From the NCBI GenBank assembly GCA_033032175.1, contig CM065323.1, positions 6,634,001-6,698,000 of the forward strand: a DNA stretch of 64,000 nt. The letters are read 5' to 3'. The notes beneath the pieces are model-generated. The model was not told where the DNA came from. It saw only the letters and a list, made by a program, of their open reading frames with translations, and did not search any database. Of the stretch, positions 11,505 to 22,430 are shown piece after piece. A program made the translations under genes and the position numbers. The stretch is from Saturnia japonica. Its lineage: Eukaryota > Arthropoda > Insecta > Lepidoptera > Saturniidae. Positions within the stretch are counted from its first letter, which is position 1. Every line of letters begins with the position of its first letter.

Positions 11505-11570
11505 CTATAAAAGCCTTGAATGGCTCTAGAACCCTTAAGACCAACAGTGTAGTCAGTTCGAAAAAAAAAA
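11505..11570 (-). repeat. Family G fragment
   Basis: The minus strand contains a CTGACTACACTGTTGGTCTTA-like start with downstream similarity to the G units at 3225-3393. It is short and diverged. Confidence 0.35.
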
Positions 11571-11899
11571 GTTGGTTTGTATCAAATTTGTCGCAAATAA
11601 GAAAGCACAAGGAAAATTCTCGGTATAAAGGTAAATGGTCTAAAGTGTATTGAAGCAAATTATTCCTCTATATTTTACAAGTAGACATCAAAAAGTCGAT
11701 ATTATGGATAAATTAGAAAGCTTCGACGAAATGACTCGAGTTCATTAATCATTAGCGTTCCATTATGAGTAACGACATTAAAACGATACGAGAGATGTAT
11801 TTTGAAAGACCCGAGCTCAGTGTCTGTATCTATAAGCCATTTGATGATTTAAGTTTATACCATCTCACTTTTTATATTGTTTCTATAATACTTCATTTC

Positions 11900-12410
11900 T
11901 AGGAATATAATATCTTAACTTTGCCCTCCCAATACATCCTTGAAAACTTAATGTATATAGGTAAAAACTTAGTCATGTTAGATTTTGTCAAAGATCAGCA
12001 AAATTGTAATACTAGAAATAGAGATAAATTAGTTGTACCGTTTTTTAGACTAAGTAGGTCCAATAAAAGCTTTTTAGGTAATAGTGTCGGGTTTTATGAT
12101 AAGATCCCGAAGCATATTACTGATTTGCTGGAAAACAAGTTCAACGACCATGTCAAGCAGGTTTTACTCTCAAAAGTTATTATAGGATGGATCATTATGT
12201 GAATGATAGTGGTGTCTGGAAGTGGCTCTCTCTCTCTGTGCATCCACTAAAATATTATTATTATTTTTATATTAACACTTTTTTATAGTTGAAAAAAAAA
12301 ACAAGATAAGCCCGATCGAGTTTCTTACCGGTTTTTCTCGATGACAACAGGGATATTTTTCGAACCGGCAGTAGTGTTTTTAAGTTCATATGTGGCTTTG
12401 GACCAGAATA
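11900..12410 (+). mobile_element. Non-LTR retrotransposon 3' end (family N), best copy
   Basis: This fragment joins the C-terminus of a LINE polyprotein (about 11,900-12,240) to the family N tail (12,300-12,410, with GATCGAGTTTCTTACCGG and CGAACCGGCAGTAGTG). It is 5'-truncated, as usual for LINE insertions. The same coding/tail combination appears at 38,757-39,025 and 48,300-49,135, which links the isolated tails at 690 and 9921 to this family. Confidence 0.65.
11921..12202 (+). pseudogene. LINE reverse-transcriptase C-terminal region
   Basis: The frame has NTRNRDKLVVPFFRLSRSNK and FYDKIPKHITDL, then FNDHVKQVLLSK. The pattern NTRN-x-(D/E)KL, FYNKIP and F(K/N)xxVKxxLL is what I recall from the extreme C-terminus of insect non-LTR RTs of the CR1/Jockey type. 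After LLSK the expected YYRMDDY-like run is frame-shifted: the frame reads VIIGWIIM and stops. It is part of a truncated, inactive element, not a host gene. Confidence 0.6.
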
Positions 12411-12479
12411 TAATGTGCGAACACTATAACTGCTTTGCAGTGGAATATATATGGGGGTAATGCTTCTGCAGTGAAATCT

Positions 12480-12765
12480 TTTTTTACGTAGAAAAATCCT
12501 GCATTGAATCCTCTTCCTGAGCCGGGCAGCTCAAAAGGGATATGTTAGACTCTTACCGACTAAAACCCCAAGGTGTTCTTCACGCACCTATATGGCCAGG
12601 GAGCTTGAACTGCGTAAGCATATCTTCCACTCGACCCGTCATATGTCGGCCCCTCATAAGTGGTCTCGCCCTACGGTCTGAGGGATCGAATATCTGGACG
12701 CCCTCTGATGAACCGTTGAGGGGCGCATCAAACACAAATTCGCCTCGCCTCGGGCCAATGCATTA
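12480..12765 (-). repeat. GC-richer dispersed repeat, possibly a LINE fragment
   Basis: The composition differs from the AT-rich surroundings. The minus strand contains GGGGTTTTAGTCGGTAAGAG, TCTAACATATCCC and GAGCTGCCCGGCTC. I associate these with a common lepidopteran dispersed repeat, from recall only. No second copy was found here. The 74-codon plus-strand frame has no domain. Confidence 0.35.
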
Positions 12766-12934
12766 ACTGCAAGGGCGAAGGACGTGCCCGCGTCCAACGC
12801 CCGCAGGCTTTATTTACGGCGGCTCTAAGTCATTCCTGGCCCGACGCCGCTGTAAAGTTTATCTACTCTGCAGTGAAACCTTCTACTTCTACCACTCTTA
12901 AACCTAATGAAGAAAGGTTTACACTTTTCATTTT

Positions 12935-13105
12935 CAATCGTAATCACAAAGCTACCATATAGCAAAAATACAGGAATTAGAACACACATACTTTTAATTG
13001 CTAGGCGACAGATTTTCAACTTGGGGGTAATCGCTAGTCAGGTGAGAATTAGAAAACTCCATACCATCAGTTGACGGTTTCATCATGATAGCTTTCTGCT
13101 ACAAA
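12935..13105 (-). mobile_element. tRNA-derived SINE, family C, tail fragment
   Basis: The minus strand carries the family C landmark TTGAAAATCTGTCGCC and the preceding AGTT(T)TCTAATTCTCACCTGAC-like segment of the 33,451 copy. The tRNA-like head is missing. Confidence 0.5.
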
Positions 13106-13639
13106 AAATTACATTAAAAATCGTTTCTCGACATCAACGACCCCAGATTACGTTCTATTGTTCACCCACGCGTTTTCGCAAGCTTCCATTGCAGACGCTA
13201 CCTTAACTTGCGAAACTAATAATGACTGTGCATACTCAATGATAAGCGTTCTTGATGATATAATATATATATTTGTATAACATAATTGAACACATTAATG
13301 TTTTGTATCGTGGGCTAAAATAGTCCTCATGTGTAGGTGCCGGAACATACATATACTTGAAGACAGATATTGAATTTAGGACTGTCCAAATGAGCAATAC
13401 AAAATGCATTAACATCTGTCATGGTTACATCGCGACAATTTCTTTTAACGATAGTTCTTCAGGCATAGTATAGTAATAACCTACAAAGAGACATCGTCAA
13501 TATAAAATATAATCTACTCAATTGGCATATCGCAACTGTTATACCATATTGTAATAGTAACAAAGACGCTCATTATTAAAATAATTTTATCATACATTAG
13601 CAATCTCTCTGTCTCTTTGTACTATGATTTATTACTTAA

Positions 13640-13800
13640 CTAGCTTCGTTTACGTGGACTTCAGAATTGGGTGTTTACTTGGATAAAAAGTACCCTATTT
13701 AATCCAGGTTATAAAATATCGATATACCAAATTTCATATAAATCCGTTCAGCCGTTTTTGCGTGATTTAGTAAAAAACATCCAAACGTCCACAGTTACTA
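13640..13800 (-). mobile_element. Small Helitron-like element
   Basis: The left edge is CTAG (13,640-13,643) preceded by A; on the minus strand this reads CCACGTAAACGAAGCTAG followed by T, a Helitron-like 3' end. The interior has GGATAAAAAGTACCCTATTT and AAATTTCATATAAATCCGTT, runs typical of small lepidopteran elements. The other end is not defined. Confidence 0.45.
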
Positions 13801-14223
13801 AATAAATAAAATAAAAAATTATTTAACAAGTAGCAAGTAAGCATTGTGGAGTGAGCTTTAACAAATGTTTGACAGATTTATTACGGCAATCCTACATATT
13901 ACGTTACCTTTACGATGAAGTAATAGGATTTCCTATAGAAAGCCTGTTTGCGCTGCCTTGTTACCTATGTTTGCGTAAACAACTAGTTTATACGTTACTG
14001 GCAAACAGTTATTTCAGGTGAAACTAACTTTGCCTAAGTGAACTAGTCAAGCCAAAATTTACCAGTAATGTAAAGATCAGGTTAGACCATTTGAAGTTTA
14101 CCCACCCTGATAAGAATATTTAGACTTTGGGTTAAACTAATATTATTAATTGATGCTAATTATTTATTACTAAATCCATGCATCGCTGCCACAATCTGAA
14201 ATCAGATTTTTTGTGTAATATAG

Positions 14224-14500
14224 GTTGCGGTTCAGTGGTAACATGTACGGACACCGCGTCGATCGTCGTGTGTTGAATACCTACTGAGCCTGTAATTTCT
14301 GTGAAAGAAAACATCTTGATGTAACCATAACATAGTGGTCGGTCATTGTGTAATGACCGTTTGGCTGTCTACCGCCCTCAAGTTGAAAATCTGTCGCCAA
14401 GCACCTATGGTTGTGTTCCGGCAGCTGTACTTGAGTGCCAGTTCACCCACTAAGGTTATCGTGTCACCATATTGGCCCACATAAAAGTAAACAATCCCCA
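14224..14500 (+). mobile_element. tRNA-derived SINE, family C, diverged copy
   Basis: It has GGTAACATGTACGGAC in the head, GTGAAAGAAAACATCTTGATG in the middle, and TCAAGTTGAAAATCTGTCGC and GTGTTCCGGCAGCTGTACTT in the tail. This is the same order as the copy at 33,451-33,781. The B box is degraded (GTGTTGAATACC). It is non-coding. Confidence 0.7.
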
Positions 14501-15554
14501 CACAGAATAATGTTATCTCGAAAGAAATTCGTAACTATGTATATAATACATTTAAATACATAAGCTTGTTATATGTAAAGGAAACATTACTGATAGCGCC
14601 ATCTAGTCGTATTAAGCATTTTAATTACTTAATAAAAAAAGAATAAAGGCCATTATTTAGGAAATTAGTCGAAAATAATGAAATATGACTTATAGCAATT
14701 AATAATAAAATAATGTAGTTAAATTATTTATTAACCAATTGATTAATAATAATAATGAACAATTTCATAAAGATTTGTATATACAAATTATTTAAAACTA
14801 ATTAAATATCACACTTGAGAAAATTAAAATTTTAAAGAAACTTAAAACAATTAATTATTAGTTACTATAATACCCTATGTTATTAATATATTGCCCATTT
14901 ACTGTTTTTCGAGTACTGAATTTTACCGTTTACCGTTATAGGGACACTGGTTGTGCTATCTATACACGTGCGCCTATCTGGATCCTTATTTTCTATTTTA
15001 TGCCCCGTAGTCTCACCCGCATATAATTTAGAAGAAATCACTGCTTGATGATTTATAATACTTCAGTATACACAATATTTTTATCGGACGGCCAGATGGT
15101 CACATCGCGGCATCGCACGGGTCGTATGCGCTTCTACTACTATAGACATAGACCCGAGCAGAGTGTTGAATTATTTTAATTTTGCAATAGCTGTCAAGCT
15201 ATGCTTCCAAATAACATGCTGTAAAAGACAAAGTTTATCTTCATTAAATTTTCTCTATGACGAAGTAACTTTTGTTCATAAGGATTAATAGATAAAATAT
15301 ATTTATAATGCTTTAAATAAAATTAATTTAATATCTTCAACAACAAAAAAATAATTGTAAATTACCTTGTAGTAGCTTACGTATAAGAGATAGATATATG
15401 CTATCGATAACTTTCTTGTTATATTTTTGTACAAAATTGTATTTACCTATCGTTAACCATTTAGCCAGCGCACGCGGATAAAGCAGTTCGTGAGGGCTTC
15501 GACTTCAGACTTACGTAACAAAAAAGAATATTTAAGGCTAGCTGGGAATTGTAG
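14501..15554. other. Unassigned AT-rich DNA
   Basis: No gene or known repeat recognised. Poly-A/T runs and short chance frames only. Confidence 0.4.
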
Positions 15555-15670
15555 CCTAATGTTATATAACCTATACTATTCTTTGTGAGTCTAGCTATCA
15601 TATAAAAAAAGAATTTTTCGAATCCGACTGGTAGTTTCAAAGATTTATGTGTTTAAACAAATAAACAAAA
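15555..15670 (-). mobile_element. Helitron-like fragment, family HF
   Basis: AATCCGACTGGTAGTTTCAAAGATT and adjacent sequence match the inner part of the HF copies at 4407 and 57,205. Neither terminus is present. Confidence 0.4.
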
Positions 15671-16039
15671 AACTTTTCCGCTTATTAGTATACATAACGA
15701 GATTAACAAGCATCTATGAGCCTGGAATAAAAAATATAATAATAAGTTCAGAAACAATCATAGAATATATTAAAGCAAAACTAAATTTTTATATTCATGA
15801 TTCGGCCGTCAAATCGCTTTATGTAAATATGATACAGCTTTCTTATCAAAGCGATAGCGGTAACTAGGTTTCCTATCAACGTCGTATGTATTGATTTTGT
15901 CGAGCACGACACTGTTTGTCCACTTATTTTATTCATAGTTTGTATCAAGCATATACTATAATTATATAAAGTAAAACGATGCATAGTCGTCATTGCTAAA
16001 GCTACTAATTTCAATTGCGAGTGTGTACTCTTTTTGTGA

Positions 16040-16252
16040 CGCAGTTAATCATCATTATCATCGTCATCACGGACAGCTTTTTTAAACTCACAGCAGGGCA
16101 AAAGCCTCCTCTTTTTTTATTTCACTCGTCCCTGTCCTTTTCCAGCCTTATCTCTCGCTACCGATCTTCCTAGATACCGTTTGCCTCCTCTCGGCCACCA
16201 TTCTATTAAGAATCTACTACATCTAGCTAATTCTCGTGACCAACGACCTTTG
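16040..16252 (-). pseudogene. RTE-like LINE C-terminus with (CAT)n-type tail
   Basis: The minus strand reads GRWSRELARCSRFLIEWWPR and then GGKRYLGRS. This resembles the end of RTE-type reverse transcriptases, where the pattern is (D/G)GRW...(L/I)EW+PR-x-GKR-x-x-GR. The next part is degenerate and reaches a stop. The 3' side (low coordinates) is a CATCAT-rich microsatellite at about 16,049-16,070, as often found at RTE tails. It is 5'-truncated. The RTE assignment rests on the motif only. Confidence 0.6.
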
Positions 16253-17805
16253 AATTGAGTTATACTGACCAGTGTCTAATATCAAAATATCAGAGGATAT
16301 CCTCTCCATTTTTTTGTCAGATATCCATATTTCTAACTATCACTCAAGGTGTTTGCAAGATTTTGCGCATCATGTAAAAAATCTTCCAATATTGCAAATT
16401 TTGTAATTTAGTTAAATTTACTCTTTTTCTACATTAATGGCAATAATTCACTATTTACATTTGTTACAACAATGAATTATACAATTGCAACGTCAACATA
16501 AGATCGACATTAATTTAAAATTATTAGTCACTCTTATTTTCATACATTTTTTAAATACCCAAAATGCCTTAAGCTTTGTCAAACATATATTTTTGCAAAT
16601 TTTTCACTGAAAAATTAATTAAAAATTAATTCGTGTTTGAAAGAAAGTGCAGTAGCTAGAGCTATATAATTTACTGGCTATAAATATTAAATAAGGTAAA
16701 AATTTGTAATCTTTAAAAAATCATATCTTAGGTAAGATTGACTGTAATTTTTTTTTTCTGAACGGTCATATTTGGTGCTCTAAGTAATTTCGCAGTTATC
16801 TATTATATTTATCGGACACTCTTTATGTAGCTATGTCTTGATCAATAGTTTAGATAATAATAGACACAGCATTTGATGTGTGTTGTCATCTTGGATTAAT
16901 GATTAGCTGGAACTCAGAGGAGACTAATAATTAATCTAAGGTTGGAACCGTTTATAATTTAAATGCAGTAATTTAAAATTCATGAAGACAAAGACGTTGA
17001 CTCAATCAGAATGCAAAGTAAACAAGACATTTAGAGATGCAGTAAAATATGTCAATAAACTAAATAATTTAAAATTTTAAACTCGTGAGGATAAAAATAG
17101 TTAAAATACGATGAACATACCTACAAGCATAAATCAATAAGTGTGCATATCTTTGAAAAACAAATGTAAATTTAAGCTTATAAATAAATGGATGTCTTGC
17201 ACTGATATTGTCAGGTTCATTGCTTGTTTCGGCAGTCAGACACATATCTGAATTATTTATTCTGCTTTCACGTAGATTAGAGGTCTGGATTGTATTCAAC
17301 TAAACAGCGACATCACATGTAGCAGAATAAATGATAAGCTCTCTGCTATGTGAAGTATTTTGGCATCAGCTAATATAACTATAATGTATATCAAACTATT
17401 GTAAGGTTATCGTCGTTGTATTTGAGGGTTGATATGCCATTTTATTCATAAAGGTCCATTTAGATGGAGAGAGTGTATCGCACGTTTTGTGGTGAGAAAT
17501 CGTATGCTACTATCGCAAGCAATAATCGCCATAAGATTATCATATCATAATATTTACATAGAGGCAAGAACTATATTCTCACCTACGATTATGTCAGACG
17601 AGATTACCAAGTAACTGATCGCCTTCTGCAACTGTTTACACAACGAAATAAATAGTAAGAAGATTCTCGGTTACGAGTTTTCGACTTGTATAAACACGAT
17701 CTCGTATGACATTTTTTCAAGTTCATACGAGTATTGTACGGATCGGTCTGAACCGATTTGAGTGCATGATGCCATTCGAGTTCAGTGATTACTACGGTAT
17801 TTTTT
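16253..17805. other. Unassigned AT-rich DNA
   Basis: No gene or known repeat recognised in about 1.5 kb; short frames show no domain. Confidence 0.4.
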
Positions 17806-17980
17806 TTTTTTCTTCTCCGGGATGAAAAGTTCACTTTTAGTCCCTGTCACGCGGAAGAAAAGTACCCGATTCTCTCCCGATGAGATGGCAAATGTGCGCA
17901 TGCGCGTACTTTACTTTATCTCCCGGTAACCTAGCAACTGCGTGTTTATATATAAACTTTTCATCCCGGAGGAGAAAAAA
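17806..17980. mobile_element. Small inverted-repeat element (MITE candidate)
   Basis: A 26-bp inverted repeat, 17,806-17,831 and 17,955-17,980, has one mismatch (TTCTTCTCCGGGATGAAAAG versus TTCTCCTCCGGGATGAAAAG on the other strand). It encloses 123 bp that are less AT-rich. There is no coding capacity. I could not fix a target duplication because the flanks are T- and A-rich. Superfamily unknown. Confidence 0.5.
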
Positions 17981-18122
17981 TTGTAAACGCACCTACTATA
18001 TATATACTATTTCTCAAAATGACACAAAAATCATTCAAATTTGGAACTGCTGATAGTATCAAGTTATTTAAACTTTATAGAAATTAAGAGTGTTTGTGGA
18101 TAGTGGAGAATGAACATTTAGA

Positions 18123-18368
18123 ATGAGCAAAAGACAAAATATTAGATGCTCCAAGAGTTTCTTCTCGCTGTCTATTTTTAAAAACAACTTTTTCCGTTTT
18201 AGTATAATTTATTCCTGTCTTAGAAGAGCAGACACAATTAAAATACCCTCGCGCACTGCACTTATGGAAGCGTCTGGCACAACATTTCGAAATACGATTT
18301 TTGCTTTCAAATTGTGTTTAGTTAGACATAGACGATCAATATTTTATAGCGAGACAATTATCGCCTAA
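18123..18368 (+). other. 81-codon open frame, not supported as a gene
   Basis: This frame lies just upstream of the RT pseudogene, but its residues show no reverse-transcriptase or other motif. In-frame stops follow before the RT similarity begins near 18,386. I list it only because the gap would otherwise be unexplained. Confidence 0.2.
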
Positions 18369-18385
18369 GTAAAATCGCGAATGTA

Positions 18386-19624
18386 GAATGCAGTGGATGA
18401 GTTCTGTACATGGACTGATGAAATGAGGGCAAAACCAAGTAAATGCCATTGTCTGTGTCTGGGTAGAAGGGACACTAAATATACCTCATACGATCCAGGA
18501 CTCTCAATAGGTGGGCAATGTGTTACCACAGTTGTTGAAGCGGTGCCATTCAAATTTCTTTGAAGAATGATAGATTGCAAGGGACATACGCCACCCTTGG
18601 ACGCTGTTGTCGATCTTTTCCTTAGTGAACTCAATAAGGTAGACCTTCAGCCTATTATCAATATTAAAAAAGTTTGGATATACTACAACTATCTTACATA
18701 TCGTCTGACTTGGCCTTTCCTGGTATATGACTTTGGTAAAACTCTCCTGGCAAAGATAGATGCAAAGGTCATAAAGATGTTGAGGTTATGGCTTGGACTG
18801 GCACATTCGGCTAACCCCTCAACTTTATTTAGGGATCATAATAGTTTTGGAATGAAATTAAAAATGCCATCAGAACTCTATAAACACCTTAGAGTAACCA
18901 AAATGTATGTCTTAGGGAAATCCCAGACCAGAGTAACGTAGTAAGATGGGGGAAAGCCTCTGAAAAATCTTGCTATACTTATGGTGAGGCAATAGGTACA
19001 GCCAGGCACTCATTAGTAGGATACAAGGTGCTTCTTGATAGGGGTCACAACTCACTTCGCCATGATAGAGTATTTCATTTCATACGTGAAGCAGTAAGTC
19101 TTTCAGTAGCTAGAGCTCAAAAAGGATTGACCATTAACAGGAGACAAATTAACTTTATAAAAGAAGGCTCAACAGTAAATGCTAAAAGTAAGCCCTTCTC
19201 AATCTTAGGTTCCGCACCTGATTGGACTATCTTAGTGGACACATATGAAAAACATTATAAAATCCCAAAGGATGTGGTTGTTTCGTCATCCAGACCAGAC
19301 ATATTTCCTTATTCTCGAGAAATCAAGCAAGAAATATAGTACTTGTAGAGCTTACTGTACCATGGGAAATTAATATACCTAAAGACCACGCAATAAAGAT
19401 GAATAAATATTATGATATATGTAATGAGTTAACCAAGAACAACTATGCGGTTTACTTATATGCGGTGGAAGAGGGAGCGAGAGATATTCCAGCGAAATCT
19501 CTCTATAACTTCCTAAAAGACATCGGCCTGTCGAGAGCTGCAGTAAGTTCTATTTTAGAACGGTATCTAAAACAGTAAATCTGACTAGGTAGGGAGGGTA
19601 TCACGGGCAGTCATGGTGAGCGCT
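18386..19624 (+). pseudogene. RT thumb plus endonuclease-like C-terminus (RLE-type non-LTR element)
   Basis: A 5'-truncated reading frame begins NAVDEFCTWTDEMRAKPSKC, which resembles the RT palm-to-thumb segment ending in K-x-x-KC. It continues VPFKFL, a TGA at 18,561, and GHTPPLDAVVDLFLSEL. A frameshift near 18,941 leads to VRWGKASEKSCYTYGEAIGT and HNSLRHDRVFHFI. The C-terminal part has SSSRPDIF, then after a second frameshift near 19,336 IVLVELTVPWE. RPD...E-(L/V)-T-V-P-W-E is compatible with a PD-(D/E)xK restriction-like endonuclease, as in R2/NeSL/CRE-type elements, but the clade is inference. A stop near 19,577 is followed by LGREGITGSHGER. The catalytic YxDD region lies outside the surviving part. 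There are at least two frameshifts and two stops. Confidence 0.6.
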
Positions 19625-19799
19625 GATGTGCATCATAAGTGGGCCCCTTAAACCTACATCTGGTTTGCAAGTCCCGGGGGCTGCTCGTGTTCCCTCTGTC
19701 TGCTACACGATGGACCCGGTACCCGCACGGTGAATCCATGGAATGCTAAGATGTTTGTCTCATGAAATATTTTTTTATATCCTTTCGATTATTTACATA

Positions 19800-19897
19800 T
19801 GTAATAAAGTTTTACGAATTTAGTTACTATTTCTATAAGCACTATGTGTTCAGCGATTTGTTTTCTTACCGTGGAGAAGTGGGGATTATAATACTAG
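19800..19897 (+). mobile_element. Helitron-like 3' end, family HB
   Basis: It shares AAGCACTATGTGTTCAGCGA and TTTTCTTACCGTGG with the distal part of the copy at 55,995-56,251 and ends CTAG followed by T. The 5' part is missing. It lies about 0.2 kb past the RT pseudogene, probably in or near its 3' region. Confidence 0.45.
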
Positions 19898-20807
19898 TAT
19901 AGATCAATGCGAACAAAGTCACAGGCGGTTCCTAGTACCATAATAAAATTAGTATTTTTAATTAAACTAATTATAAATATTGTTTTGAAATCATTTTCAT
20001 TATTTTATAAATTTTTGTCTTACGTAAGGTTTATAATATTTCGCTCCTTTGTCAGCAAAAGTAAGTAAGAAAATTCGAGCAATTGGGGGAGCAAGCCTGC
20101 TTACGTAATACTTGAACGCCTTCCTTACATTTCACGTAATAATTTCATTGAAAATAAAAATAAACGTAAAAATATGGCTTCTCAGTAATATCGGTACCTA
20201 TATTTTGACGTTCCATAAAGAGTACCTATTGAGAAACCTTGGAACACTCCTATTCAAGTTTACCGAACGGACATTCAACGAACTATTGAACGTCGACCGA
20301 AGAACTATTGAATGAATGAATCTTTTGAACGCAGCAACTGCGGCACGGTGAACCCCGGTGGTATCTCTGAAACGCAGCTGTGTTCGATCTATTATGACTT
20401 TGCAGTATTTTAAAAATAGACTCTACATAGAAGTAGAAATCCAAAATGTTGAAATTGATTTTAAAAATAACATTACATTTTTTAATAAAATATACTTATT
20501 TGCTGGGTGGTAGAACACGACAACTATTGAGTACCAACAGCAATATTGGTACGCTAAGACGGGACGCGTTCCTAAACCAGTCAGTAATCAAGCGGGGTGG
20601 TAGGATCTGCAAGCGAATCAGACACAACCATTATTTTTATGGTGATAAACCTTTATAATATATCCAACTGGCGGACTCTTACAGGTCAGCGTAACAACGA
20701 CGACCGGCTATAGATTTGATCTCTCGGAGGTTGTTGTTGCTTTTAATTTGAAGATTTACCATCAGGTACAGTTTAAAAAATACTACAAAGGAGGCAAAAA
20801 AGCAATA
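19898..20807. other. Unassigned DNA
   Basis: No gene recognised. A weak ACCATCAGGTACAGTTTAAA segment at about 20,759 may be part of a lepidopteran dispersed repeat. Confidence 0.35.
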
Positions 20808-21045
20808 GCGCACCTGATAGTAAGTAGCTACCGTAGCCTACAGATGCTTGTAACCATTAGGTATCACTAACGCTTTGCCGACCCTGAACTCCCCTACCCC
20901 AAGGAGCTCTGGAAGCCCTCTCACCGCAGGAACATAACACAAGGTTATTTATCCGCGATCTTCTATAGGGTATTCCACCGGTCGAACTGTCCGAAGTAGA
21001 GATAAATCTCTAAAGAGATTTGTCTGTGCATTGCCTCTCTTTCTT
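20808..21045 (+). repeat. Dispersed repeat family D, copy 2
   Basis: This is the fullest D copy: CACCTGATAGTAAGTAGCTA, CCGTAGCCTACAGATGCTTG, GCTTTGCCGACCCTGAAC, CCCAAGGAGCTCTGGAAG and AACATAACACAAGG, then CGCGATCTTCTATAGGG. The order matches 11,170-11,425 and 63,245-63,395. Class unknown. Confidence 0.65.
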
Positions 21046-22126
21046 CTGTGCTGTCACTTTAACGCTTTACGGTATAAAAAAAAATCAGAATCCAGTAGGA
21101 TAAAAATAAAGTCCGAAAATGGTGGGCTTTTTTCAGTGGTACATTAAAGTCAATTAAATAACATTTATACAGATATAAACGTAGATACAAACGACAAATA
21201 CTCACAAAGCCAGTGACTTTGTCGCTCACCGGCGCGTCACTAATAACCCGCTTTGATCGCTCGCTCGACAACTGTGCGATAAACTGTATTAAATAGCGCT
21301 TTTTGTATCACTTATTTCTCAAATTCCCACAACACTACATCTGTGACGTAGAATGATTGTAAGATGACGCATGCAGATCACACACAGTACCGCCACGCTA
21401 AACTAAATTACGAACATGTCTCGCGTTAGATGATGAACGGTCACATTGTAAGCAAAACCCACATATTGCTAGAGACGTGCCTTCCCTTCGGGTCTTATTT
21501 TAGACAAGCTGTAGCCTGTGGTTTCCCTCGCGTTTAATTCTTTCGGTTCTCGTCAGGCAGAACGAAGCACTACTACTTTGTACTCGCTTAGCCTACTTCC
21601 TGAGCAACACTTTGTATGGTAATTGCTACGCTCTTGCTTGCGTGATCTCTGATAACCATCTTCAATAAATCGGCTATAAATCCAAAAATATTCCATTCTG
21701 ATTGTTAGTTTTCAGCTTTAACGTTTTCAAGCAAACAAAAAACAATCTTTTGATAATTATAGTTCATAATATCAGTTTAGGCCTAAAGACAAAAAATAAG
21801 TTTCTATTCAACAATGCAGGCATTTTCTATCTCCATATAGATCTTTCATCTTTCTTTGACATCTTTCATCATCATCATCTTTCTTTTGACATAATGTTAT
21901 GGTGATTCGCGAAAGCAGTCATGTGTTATCGTACCAGTTCTATAAATTTTCTATTCCATTTATTATTTTTATGTTAGCCATATCGGTCTACTGCTCAAGG
22001 AAGTCCTCTCGCAAAGTATATATAGTAAGCGCGCGATTTGAATGCAGTCGGGGTCTGAGGTGAAGAGCGGGAACATTTCCCCCCGACGCGTCGCGCCGTC
22101 AGCACGCTTCGCCTCACGCGCCTTTA
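21046..22126. other. Unassigned DNA, locally GC-rich before the MITE
   Basis: No gene recognised. Positions 21,650-21,735 weakly resemble Helitron-like family HF. The 22,020-22,126 segment is GC-rich (CCCCGACGCGTCGCGCC) and borders the hAT-like MITE; I cannot show that it is exon or promoter. Confidence 0.35.
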
Positions 22127-22430
22127 CTGTAGTGTAGACATGGGTAACTTAGCAAAATTCCTGGTGCCAACCAAATAACTCAAGCGCAATTTACTGTGCT
22201 GGAACATTGGGTTAACTCAAATTTGCGCCATGACGCAGCAAAATGGTACGCAAAACGAGCGAATTAGGGAATTAAATGTGTCGGTGCAGCGCGGCGGTGC
22301 GCGGCGCCGGGTTAAAGTGTGCTATGCACCAACACTTAAGGAATATTATGTGTGTTAACCACCCGGCGCAATAAACTAAGTTGGCGCAAGTGCGCGGTGT
22401 AGCGCAGTGATACCCATGTCTACTGTAGTG
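22127..22430. repeat. 8-bp target-site duplication flanking the hAT-like MITE
   Basis: CTGTAGTG occurs at 22,127-22,134 and again at 22,423-22,430, immediately outside the inverted repeat termini. A perfect 8-bp duplication is characteristic of hAT transposition. Confidence 0.75.
22135..22422. mobile_element. hAT-like MITE, complete
   Basis: This 288-bp element begins TAGACATGGGTA and ends with its exact reverse complement TACCCATGTCTA, giving 12-bp perfect terminal inverted repeats. It has a perfect 8-bp flanking duplication and no coding capacity. The interior is GC-rich (GCGGCGGTGCGCGGCGCCGG) in an AT-rich setting. Length, repeat length and duplication length fit a non-autonomous hAT element. 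It would have needed a transposase supplied elsewhere, and none is seen in the window. The intact duplication suggests relative youth compared with the neighbouring LINE debris. Confidence 0.75.
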
